Below are positions 10,805 through 21,275 of a DNA stretch of 39,344 nucleotides, one piece after another. This DNA is from Ophiostoma sp. CBS 140.51. Lineage: Eukaryota; Ascomycota; Sordariomycetes; Ophiostomatales; Ophiostomataceae. Both the position numbers and the translations under genes were made by a program. Within the stretch, counting starts at the first letter, position 1. Each line of letters starts with the position of its first letter. The notes beneath the pieces were generated by a model that saw only the letters and a list, made by a program, of their open reading frames with translations, ran no database searches and had not been told where the DNA came from. Location of the stretch: contig JANSLP010000306.1 of the NCBI GenBank assembly GCA_029298735.1, positions 1 to 39,344 of the forward strand. Direction: 5' to 3'.

Positions 10805-11200
10805 GCATCGCGTCTCTCCTTTTTTGAGTCTCTACCTCTACCTATATCTTTCACCATTGCATTCATGGAGTTGCTAGAGTTTTTCCTTCTTGTTTGGCTT
10901 CACTTTGATTTTCGAGTTTTTTATTCTTCTCTATTGATTCCTGCACTATTTTTTTGATATTCTTTTTTTCATCATTTTTTTTATCCACAAAATCGACGTG
11001 GACACACAGTATCTTGATAGATCTGATGCAAAGCACTGTAGCCTGCCTCCTTTACGGCCGGGGTTTCTTTTTGTTTTCACAAATGACGTTTGCTAAAAGT
11101 AACGATTAGTTAGTTATGTTTGGGGCAGGGGCACAAGGTCAATTGACGGTGTGATAGGACGACCCGGGAGATGAACCTTTCGTGTTGGGCGGCGGCAGGT
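10805..11200 (+). other. 3' region of REI1
   Basis: T-rich tract with several runs of T between 10890 and 10990, directly after the REI1 stop, consistent with a fungal 3' untranslated region and termination zone. No gene is seen. Confidence 0.5.
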
Positions 11201-11325
11201 AGTCAATAAAAGTTAAATACATGCTTATTCAAATTACATCTGCAAAGTCTTGCACAAAGCCAACGGGGCCCCGTTCTACTGGCCTCTCCAAGTTTTACAT
11301 GTATCTGGACGTCAACTGAGCTTGT

Positions 11326-11370
11326 CCGGAGTCCGGAACGGTCATTGGCTAGTGCGGACCCGGAGTCCGG
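11326..11370. promoter_or_regulatory. Two identical CCGGAGTCCGG palindromic boxes
   Basis: The 11-mer CCGGAGTCCGG occurs at 11326-11336 and again at 11360-11370. Its core is CGG-N3-CCG, the inverted-triplet arrangement bound by fungal Zn2Cys6 binuclear-cluster regulators. Two identical copies 34 bp apart suggest a regulatory site, about 0.5 kb beyond REI1. What it would control is unclear, as no gene start lies nearby. Confidence 0.35.
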
Positions 11371-12480
11371 CCACGGCCGATCCGTCGAAATCGCGGCCAG
11401 TTTTCCAATTATACTGGCACGCCCTGGCATCAATTTGTTTCTCATTCACCAACACACCCTCAGGCGACACACCCGAGCCGGGAGAACAGAAAATGTTTAA
11501 TCCGATAAGTAGCTTGTGAGCTTGGCTCTTTTCTCGTTTCCCTTGTGTGTCTTGGCTCTTCCTTGGACCACCTGCTGTACTACCGCAAATCCCGTATCGT
11601 ATTTTCATTGCGGCATGCGAGGGGACAAAAGGGTGTGAAAGAGGAAAGGTGTCGGAAGGATTTGGGGCGTGCACGAGAGAGCTGCATGCTCATGTACATT
11701 GCCCTGTCTACTCCTTAAGAGATGTGTGGCATGCAATGCGTGAGGCAATTGTAACCGGCACATGGGCCTGATCAGTAAGATCATAACGTGCCAAGCAGAA
11801 GGCTGCCCCGTGAAGGCTCATAGAGACAGTGTCGAATATGAAGCTAATGAGGGGAAAGATGGACTTGGGAGTATCACTCAAACACAGACCCAGAATACTA
11901 TGCAGTCGAAAGCAGTTGAAGGGAGAGTAGGAGGGAGTAAATCAACTGTAAAGGTACATTCACGATGCCAACGCCGGATAGCAGATTTCCCGTAACAATC
12001 AATGATAGGAACGAAAACAACTGCCGACTGTTCAGTATGGCGGTCAATACGAGGCGTCAGCGTAGCCGCCTGTTGTCATGTCTCTCTTTCGGCACCGCCA
12101 ATAGGTTCGGTGCAATCGACAATCACGAGCGCTTGCTGTTTGCACCGCGCTGCGGGTGGTTGTTTGTCGCCACTGCTCATTTGCATAGCGGCACAGCCTC
12201 TCAGCTCTGCTGCCAGATTTTGTAGTAGGCAGTGACGAGCGTGGGGTTGGCCAAGTTTGATGCTGATTTTTATCGAATGAAACAGCCAAACGGTCGTCAT
12301 TTCTTCTCATTTGTGGATTAATTCAGTATGATCTTTTTGAAGTCATTTTCAGGACAGTGTTTTCATCTCAAGAGCACAACAATAATTGTATCCACCAGCG
12401 ACACATAAGTGCATAATGTCGGTTTACAAAGCGTCACCAGTGATCATCGTGGTGTTGATAAAAAATGGAAATGAAAATAA

Positions 12481-12504
12481 AGCAGAAAGCAGAAAGCAGA
12501 AAGC
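12481..12504. repeat. Short tandem repeat, unit AGCAGAA
   Basis: Three perfect 7-bp copies (12481-12501) followed by a partial fourth, embedded in purine-rich sequence that continues with AAAGCA-type words to about 12520. A simple microsatellite-like tract with no coding context. Confidence 0.85.
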
Positions 12505-13411
12505 AAAAATCATAAAGCAAATTTAACAATAAACATAGCACCATTTCAATATCCTATGTGCTCTATCCTACTCTATCACTTGCTTCGTTTAGGCGTTCTT
12601 TTGTCACCTATACTTTATTCACCGCCCTAACATCTTGCTAGCTGGGCGGACAGAACATACACGATAGTGTATGTCGTAGTTGTGATGACCGTTTTGCTTT
12701 TCTGCAGTTTTATCCATACCTCTCCTCACCTTGGGCTGCGGCGAGCGGGTCAAATTGGTTGGTCATCTGGACGGCGGGTGGTCGCCTACAATAATAGCGT
12801 GACAGGGCGTTGATTGCCAACGCACCAGACACGTTTTTTGGCGGCCTAGGCGAAAAAAAATCAAATGGGATGGAGGGGTCTGATTTTCATTGGAGAGATA
12901 TGGGGAGGGAGCCAGCACATATATCAGACACCTTACGAATGACTGAAAGTGATAAAGACGATAGTGATGACTGTTAGAGGCAATGAAGGCTTTTTATTTT
13001 GGAATCTTTTGTCTAGTTTATAAAGCGTCAGTTTCCCTTGATTGGATATGATTCTACGAAACGTCAGTACAGGAGAGCAACAAGTGCAGTTTTAAGATGC
13101 AATGCATTCAGGGCTCACCAACTAATGAGGCCAAACACTTGTAGACAATGTTTATTGACCATGCTGCCCTGGGTCCAAGGAGTGGTGTGTATTCTAGAAT
13201 TAGAGAGACATAATACATTTCGTATCATGTATCTAGTCTGCATCCAACAATTGTATGTAAATTTGCATACCGAACCTGCCGGCAGCTCACCCATTCCTCT
13301 ACATTGCTTGGCATCTTTTCGAGGCTGAGGGACTTGTAGAAGGGTGTCAGAAAAAAGTTCTACCAAGTTGCTCTTACTTGGGAAGACGAATTCTCTTTTC
13401 TGTCATAGTGG

Positions 13412-13421
13412 TATAAATATA
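13412..13421 (+). promoter_or_regulatory. Strong TATA-like string (TATAAATATA)
   Basis: The best TATA-box match noticed in the desert, followed at about 30 bp by GC-mixed sequence. No coding frame, snRNA or tRNA could be recognised downstream. It may mark a promoter for an unannotated non-coding transcript or be chance in AT-rich DNA. Confidence 0.2.
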
Positions 13422-15740
13422 TGGGGCTCACACTAGGATGTGTTGTGCGACCAGCCCTGCAGATGCCCCAAGAATCGTTTGGCCGTTTTCTAGATATCTC
13501 TCTCTATTTCTCGCTGTTATTTGATGGGGCACGATGCTGTTAGTCTTTTCTGACACAAAATAAACTGCACTTTTATGAAGTAAGAAAATAAACATCATGA
13601 CGTGCTACCCTAGTTCAGCACCACGCCCTTTACAAAATATCACGAACATTAAAATTCCGATGTACATAATGCTATTCGTATTACTAGGACGCTGATTCCA
13701 TAATATTTTTTTGTACGTCCCAGCGTTAGGGTGAAGTACGAATATAAAGACGGAGGCTATATGGCTGTAATTATGCTTTCTCTACATCTCCCGTCTCCTT
13801 TACTATCCCCCTCATTCTTATCTCCCCGTAACGGTGGTTTCGGCCCTATCTTATATTACAAACGATACGACAGCCACATGGGCATCGCGGGGACGGTCCG
13901 CTCTGTGCTTTTCCCCTGGTGAATTATTTTCGACCCCCGGAGGAATGGACAAGACACCACGGGGATGGCCACTATGGCTAAATGGCTGTTGGAGCGCGGT
14001 GCCTCTTTGCTTTCTTCAGAGCAAAGCCACGTGGAAAGAAATTAAAATACCAGGGGCAGGAGCCAGGTATGGGAAAACTCTATGGTGTTTTTTTTTCCGA
14101 TAGTGAAGTCCGTCTTTTATATGTGCCTTCTTTCATTCCATGAAGTCTTCTATAGATGAGATGCTTAATTTTGAGCCTTTTCCACTTCAAGTGCCGGTGA
14201 ATATGCTGGCCTCACTCACTCTTTCGGATAAGGCTCCCGACATGCCATGGGCAAGAGAACCCGTGTTTAGCATAACGGAGTGAGCATGATGTAAACGTAC
14301 TATGCGCTGGTCTTTCGTAAAACTCCGTCGCGTTGCAAGGCTGAGGTGAGGTCGTTGAAATAAAACCAAAACGGAAGGAAGCCAGGGAGTTGCCGTCGGC
14401 CGTTAGTTCTTGCCGTCAACATGGTCACCATGTGACAAGGCAACAACATGTCAAAGTATTGAGCACAACACAAACAATCACAAACACCTGACAAGTGCAT
14501 AAATGGTGTGTTGGCAGTTAAAAATAGGCGCTGAGCTCTGTGAGAATCAGGGATCCGTCACACACTTTCTTTGCGAATAACAGCTGTCGCAAGAGCTGGC
14601 CTCCAAGATAAGCGCCTATGCGGGTGATGGGCGCGCGCTTGCAACAGAAAAAGGCACCCTGTGACCTTTTCATGGCAGCAGCCGTATCCCCATCTCGCTA
14701 TTTTTCAATCTGAAAATTCGAGATGCAAGACGGAGATGTATTTTATCGACCTTTTGTTTTCTTGGTGACCAATCTCTGCTTCCAGTATTCCATTTACCGT
14801 TTTTATTTATCGCCCTCCCATGTGCCCAGCTCTCTGGTAACCGAATTAGGAGGCGTGCTGTGGTCGTCTGCCTTAAATTGCATTTGCATGTCAACAAAAG
14901 CGGGTAAGCTTTAACGGATATGCCCCATACATTTATATGAATGCTGGGGAAGGACATACGAGGAAATGGGGCCGGCCATGCCTACCTTAAGACATACACT
15001 CACTAAACATAGCTATGCTTCCATTCAAAAGTTTCTCGGCGATGCAAAACGGTCTACAAAGGAAAGAGACACGCCAGAAATGTGTACCTGTACGCTCGGA
15101 CGTCGTGCATCCCACGCCATGACAAAGAGAACGACGAAAAGGGTGAGAAAGTATAGCCACAGTCCAAAACAGGAAGAAGGAAGAGCAGCCTGCTCATGGG
15201 GGCGAGCGAGCGAGAAGGGCCGTTGATGCAACGCTGGACGGCCCAAGCCGTGTTGCTTTTGCGTTTTGTGATCTCCATAAATCTGGGGGCGGGAGGCAAA
15301 AGGAGGCGGAAGAATAAGTCGATGAGCCAGGCAGGGAGGCTGCACAGACGTGTTGTTGTTCTATCTTGTCTTTTCTTTTTTGCCTCTCCCCTTTCCTCCG
15401 TTCCTAGAACCAAGTTCGTTCGTCCTATCTTTTTCATTCTGAACACATCCAGCGTTCAAAAAGAGTCACGAGATGGCACTTGTTTATGCGCTCCAGAAAA
15501 TCCCTGTTTCATGCAACAATCAAACTGATGCAAGTAGTCGAGAGGGGCCAATAACGAATATGTGAAAGGAGAAAACAAGTGATCAAAAGAAGCCATAATA
15601 CACAGTAACGACACAGACACCCAGCGACTTCTATCCACGCCAGTGTCCACGCACCCATCCACCTTGTTGAATAAACTGAACGTCCTACATCCTCTTCACT
15701 TTTGATGCCTTTTTTGGTCGAGGACCCTGGAACCATGTAT

Positions 15741-16318
15741 CTACCTCGTTCGGTCGAACACACGCCCACTGGCAGGGCGGCTGGTGAGCCACACAACATA
15801 CAGGGACCCAAACGCGAATTTTTTCACAGACGATACGCATTCAAGTCCATTCGTAATACACTCGTAATCTGGAACTGTTAGCCTTGCGTGTCGTCTTGCC
15901 TTGATGGCCATTTTAGTGGAGAGACCGTTCGCGACCGTGTGCAAGTATGTGTTCATCACCACAAAAGGCGTTAGATCTCGGTCTGTTTTCTTGAAGAATT
16001 TGATCACATCTATAAATTGCTCCGTTTCTATTCTTCCGAGCGCATTTACTTTATCGACTTGATCTTCCAACGTCTGTCCATTCTACAAACGGCTATGTCT
16101 GTGCGTTAAACGGTCGGTGGTTTTTCTTCCTCTGGGTTTTGCTTCGACACCACGGTCAGACTTTCCTTGTACACCCTCTTTTGTCTCTCTCGTGCTTCAT
16201 CTGCAGTCCAAGCTGCTCGGGTGACGGGCAATGCCTTGAAAAGATCTTTAAAGAAAGGATCCAAGGCCCGCACCGAAGGAGAGACCCTCTCATTGTCTTC
16301 ACACATATTCGGAAACAT
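15741..16318 (-). CDS. Weak orphan-gene candidate, possibly two exons
   Basis: Two neighbouring minus-strand frames have a protein-like, mixed helical composition. The first runs from ATG 16318 to a stop at 16106 and includes VRALDPFFKDLFKALP and DEARERQKR. The second (about 16082-15741) includes DQVDKVNALGRIETEQFIDV and ITNGLECV. They could be joined by a 92-nt intron (16174-16083) with a poor donor GTGTAC, a TTAAC branch and an acceptor TTTGTAG, giving about 161 residues. No protein family was recognised. Codon third positions lack the GC bias of the true genes, and frames of this size are expected by chance in 26 kb, so this is only a candidate. Confidence 0.15.
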
Positions 16319-19300
16319 GTTGGGGCGGACCCTGACTTTGATTCTTTCATATCTTTTGCCGCTTTTTGGCTCCTCCGTATGATGTATCCTTTTCTCCGTT
16401 AAGCCTCATATTAAGGCACTGACTATTATTTTACCGTACTTTGGGCTGGCATCTGGTGCATTTTTAAGAGCAGGTGACACAATTCTCTATCGGTACGAAA
16501 CAAAGCGGCACGGCCATTTTACTCTCTCAAGGCGGACAGCGGACCGCTTGACCGAGATACTCATCAATTACACAGAGGGATGCAAGATGCACAAACAGTA
16601 CAGCGGCAAACACTCGCCAGCCACTACGTACAAAACCATCTATGCAAGGCTGCAGCCTAGTCAGAAGCTGTACAAGGCCTCATAGTTGCGCTGTTTGTTG
16701 TCCGTAGGACGTTGTTTCTGGAGATCGAGAACGGCAAATGGAAATTTAACGAAATATTACAGGTGCAGCTCTGCATATCACTCCTGGTTTAGACGCTTCA
16801 GCGCCATGGTATTTATCGTAAACAGTCCAGGAATAAGAAGAAAACTCGTCAATCTCGAGGCAGCTCACCTTCCACACACACTTTCACTTTCTGGAATCGT
16901 CTTCCCCGTCTCTCAAACAATCTGGGGAACGACAGATGGTGAGATCTTGTGTGGGGGAGTGGCGAGAAATGAGTCGTGTTCAGCAAAAGCGGCGTATAGG
17001 TTGGTTGCATTGGGGATTCAAGAGTGCAGTATTGTTGATCTTTTGACCAATTTTTTCTCTCTTTTACTACGGAGTACTCCGCCTACATTTCCTCATAGTA
17101 CGGAGAGGTCAGGTGGAGGCGAGAATTTAGATATATAACAAACTTTTGAATTTTGAATGAATGCCTCAATGGAATTAATACAGAAAGTCTCACTCGGGGC
17201 GAAGCTGCAATATAATCTCACTTTTGTTAAAATTCTCGCCTTCTATCCTTCTAATCGTTTTCCCGCTCTCCCAATTTGTCCTTCCTCGTCTCTTACCTCG
17301 CCTCACTGCAACGCTGTCTGGAACTCTTCCAAACCAGAGACTACCCCGAAGCCATGCGTTCGGGACCGGCGATGGAAATCAAAGATACATGATGGCGCTT
17401 AACTGCTTCGTAACGACTTACTCATTGAAAATGTCTTAAATCTTGTGGCCGCTCACCGTACAGGCTTCATCACCAGCAAAAACTATCCAAGCACCTGGTC
17501 GCCAGTGACAGCGGGGCCGGTAGGCTCACAGACAAGGACTCCCATACTTTGGGACGTTGCTGTAGAATAAACAAATACTTCTTACAACACGTAGAAATGA
17601 GAGAAAACGGAGTTAAATTAGAAGGCCCAGAAACGGACAGAACAGGATAAGGGGTGACGTGAAATGGGATGGCTCTGCCGACGTGGTACGGAAGACGGTA
17701 AACGAGCCGCTCTCGCATAACGCAAAATGCTCACCTGAGCAGGAAAAAATCAGACAGACGGCCGAAGGAAGGTCGAGGCAATTACGGGAATGGAAGTAAT
17801 AGTACCACAAGGTTGATTTCCAGTTTTGAGATGGGCTTTTTTTTTTTTTGCCGTTTTGTTTTCTGTTGAGTGTGTTGCCGTTTGCTCCCTGGTTCAATAA
17901 ACACAGCACCACGTATGTCAGTTGGGTAATGAACAGGCAAATATGACCTGAAAAATGATAGAGATGATGGAGAGAAAAAAAGTCTGTTGTAAGATACAAG
18001 TGGAATAAAGCAGGTAAGTCGATGCCAAAACAAATCATGCAATCGAGAATATCTGCAGTTTTCGTCCGTTTTCGATTACGAGTGTGGCTGTCAGGGCTGC
18101 ATGTCCGCATAATCTCATCGCCTTGCCAGCTGAGCATACTCTGCACACCGCCTTATTCCACGGTAAATAGGCAGATGTATCTTTGCACACCCTCTCACCC
18201 ATTTTATCATTCTTTTTTAGATATCTCGCTGACTCCTGTCTATGCTTCCTTCCTTGTGTTAGCATCGTGACCGACGCCGTGTTTCCTCGGGAACTGTCAA
18301 GGCGTACTTAAATAAGACGATAAATAAAACGCAAATGGTTAAAGAAGAGGACTTCCATCATTCCTCTTTCGTCATTTTTGCCTACCTGATCTTGGCGGGG
18401 AGCATACGACGTACTGCAGTCCATCGCCAAGCTACCTCTCGGGCACGACACGACGGTGACGATACAGTCTGCTGTGCCTATATGCAGTGTTAGTGTCCCC
18501 GTGCAAGTCGAGGTCAGTGCACCAGTTGAAGGGAGAGGCAAAGACTATGTTGTAGTGTTACACGGGGTCGCTTTTTTTCAGCTCTAGAACGCACAGTCGG
18601 CCGTTTTGGGAAGGATGAACGATTAAGACGGTTTGAAGAGTAGGGGGGGGGTTAATGTACCATCTACCTGCGTCGTAGACAACGCACGTTATCCGTAACA
18701 CAAAAAGTCGAAACATTTTCTAAAATGGAAAGAGGGAGTATAATTACTGCGGTGGAAGTGAAATAAACGGTGACAAAACGACAGAAATCGGCATCTGATC
18801 ATATGCAGTCGTCCCACAGATCGTAAACGGTGCCGTAGGGAAAGACCAAAGCTGCAATCTGAGAAGGCTTCGTGGGACAGGAGTGGCTATGTATTGTCAT
18901 ATACTCTCCTCCATAGCATCTATTTTGTTGATATATTTTCTCATTTTCTACCAACGAGGAAGTTTCGTAGAAAGCCAGTCAGTCTCCAGCTCTACCGCTG
19001 CTTGTTTGTCTGTCACCATGTCGCAATTTTATCAACTTAACTCTATATCTATATGTTCCCCCTTGGCTTCATTCCTAACTCATAACTGACTCTAGTAAGT
19101 TGTATCTCGTCCCCTCTTGATCAACGTCGTACAACGCTGGAATGCTCGGTCCTTTCTACATAGGCAAGGCATGGTGGGAAGGACAGTGACATTTAAAAAA
19201 GGAAGTAGCTGCGTCGTGCTACTTCAGATATAAATAAGCAGATGTGATGAAATAGATTTTGAAAAAGATATGATGTGTTTTCACTGAAGCAGATGATACC

Positions 19301-20000
19301 TCTTCTATCAAGTGGCCAGGTTGTCGTTGCTACACGGATGGCCGTTTGTTTACTTTGATGTCACTAGTATTAATCAAAACATAATTGCATCTACAAAAAC
19401 TATTTGAGTTTCAACACTCTACGGAGTACATCAATGTCAACTTGACAATCATATTTACCTCCATTTTCTTGAATTATGTGGTTCTGTTTTCCATAATTCA
19501 AATATATCAGACTTTTTTTATCCTTTCCTAATGTTCGCCATCTTAAAGGGGGTTCATCTCTTCTGCCCCAGCTGGCCTTTCACACCTTCAGCCCCATCAA
19601 ACTTAGACACATCTGACAATTCGATATTGTTCTTGCCTTTAATACGGCTGACCTGGTTTGACTGCAACGTTTATTTCAGGCTGTTCGAGCTTTTGCAATC
19701 AGCACATGCACCACGGTGCCGTATTAGATGCAAGACGATTGAACACCGTCCAATCGAATCTGTCGACCGCATAAATGCAACTACACATGACCGTTTCTGC
19801 CGCTTGCTAAACCTAACAACAAGTTGACAAGGCGTTTTTGTCCTCGGTATTCGTCTGTTCTTTTTTTGTCCAGCAAATAGCGACGATCACAGACTTACCA
19901 CGAGATGCAATGATCTGCCGTTGACATGCTTTTGATGGGACGGTATGCGAATCAACGGTGACGAACAAAACAAAAGAGCATATGTATACAATTCAAACAG
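15836..20000. other. Gene desert, part 2: no secure gene
   Basis: Apart from the weak candidate on the minus strand at 15741-16318, nothing is recognised. A T13 run lies at 17837-17849 and a G9 run at 18643-18651. Two exact copies of the TACGGAGTA word occur here (17068 and 19420). A minus-strand frame of 177 codons (18146-17613) has no family resemblance and a low-complexity Lys-rich patch. Confidence 0.5.
17070..17081. promoter_or_regulatory. Perfect 12-bp palindrome CGGAGTACTCCG
   Basis: CGG and CCG triplets face each other across six bases (CGG-N6-CCG), the spacing used by several Zn2Cys6 regulators such as the Ppr1/UaY type. It contains one copy of the TACGGAGTA word overlapping its own mirror. 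A second near match, TACGGAGAG, lies at 17099-17107. The palindrome is plain in the sequence; binding is inference. Confidence 0.4.
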
Positions 20001-20015
20001 GAAACAGGAAACAGG
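19995..20015. repeat. Tandem repeat, three copies of AAACAGG
   Basis: Three perfect consecutive 7-bp units, followed directly by CTGAT. Simple-sequence repeat in non-coding DNA. Confidence 0.85.
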
Positions 20016-21160
20016 CTGATAGTCACGAAGCGTGACTGTTTTACTCCTCTTTCCATTTCCCCGCATAAACGAGACAACTGACCTTGTTTGCCGCATCTCA
20101 TTCGTGCTTTTCCACCCAACCTTTTCTGTATGGTTTGTTGCATGTTGCATCTTCTGTATTAGCCAAATGCAGGACTCTTTTGTATGCACAAGGAGAAATG
20201 ACGAAGTGGCCATCGTGATGACTGCCTATGGCCCCCAAGTAGACGTCAAAAGCCAGACACGAACGACACTCGAAATCCAGGAACGGCTGCATATGGTAGT
20301 TCCGAAAACAGCAAGTCCACAGCCGAAACCGACATAGCCCGAAACAAAAATCGTCAACTGACATCAACATGGATGGTTGCAGTCGTAATTTACGTGTTTC
20401 TACGATGTCTCTCAGACTTCTCTGATCGCCGTCCGGTTTTCCTTCACACCTTCTTCACACATCTTTCGCATTTCAGGGTCTGCTCTCCGAGTGCCAACAC
20501 TTGAAACATGTCTTACGCAAATAGAAGGCACAATCGAACACCTCTAGAAGGATGGGAGGTGTGGCACACTGGACACTTGACACCATCGCCAATGTAAGAG
20601 ACAGATGAGGCAAAGAGTGGAAAACATGTGCTCGGGGGTCAAGAAGTGAACACGCCCAGATCATGTTTACCGACTCCTTTCTCCCGTTTCCTTCACCTCA
20701 TCAACATCGCCACAATCAACACACCCTCGCACGTCCTTGGCCTACTTACTTTCACGCCGCAACCGCCTTCCGTTACGGCCCTTGCGGCCCGACAGATCGG
20801 GAGAAGAAGTCCACATTATGGTTGAGATGGTTGTTACCATCAAGAAGGGTGTGTATGTGTTGGCAATAAAATCGCAACGAAATGACAACAAGGCAAGACA
20901 TCTGTTGGCCGGTTGGCCGCTGACCGCGTCGAAGCGAATATGCTTTCGTCGGCCTCATATTGACTTGTTATGCTTGGGCTCTTCTGTGTTGTCTTGTGCC
21001 TCATTGCGCTTCCGTGGTCGGGGTCGTTCTGACAAAGAAGTACATGAAATAAAACAGAAAAAACACGTCGACAAAAATGAAAACTGATATAATTAGCACG
21101 TTGCGTGGGGGTTTCTCCTAGGCGGGTTTGTGATGCCCTCATGTGAAAGAATCAGGTTCG

Positions 21161-21275
21161 ATTAAATATTTTGGATTGAAGAAATAAATGGACAGCACTT
21201 TTTAGAAATATTTGAAAATATTACGAACCCCTCAAAATCAAATAAAATCGAAAGTAAACAAAAAAAAAAAGAATC
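21161..21275. other. AT-rich island with A/T runs
   Basis: A strongly AT-rich stretch with repeated AAATATTTT, GAAATATTTGAAAATATT and AATAAAAT words, ending in an A11 run at 21260-21270. It stands out from the surrounding sequence of more balanced composition. Such islands can be replication origins, scaffold attachment sites or transcript ends; the sequence does not decide between these. Confidence 0.45.

Larger units (their letters stand above)
11201..15740. other. Gene desert, part 1: no gene recognised
   Basis: Both strands were read for protein families, RNA genes and mobile elements and none was recognised. Open frames are short, unrelated to known families, and lack the GC-rich third positions of the flanking genes. 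The composition is more AT-rich than the genes and includes polymeric A and T runs. Local features (paired CGG palindromes, a 7-bp tandem repeat, a TATA-like string) are listed separately. Confidence 0.55.

Noticed and set aside
12620..12640. CCCTAAC word, considered as a telomerase RNA template
   Set aside because: A template needs about one and a half telomere repeats; only a single partial repeat is present here and at the few other sites checked.
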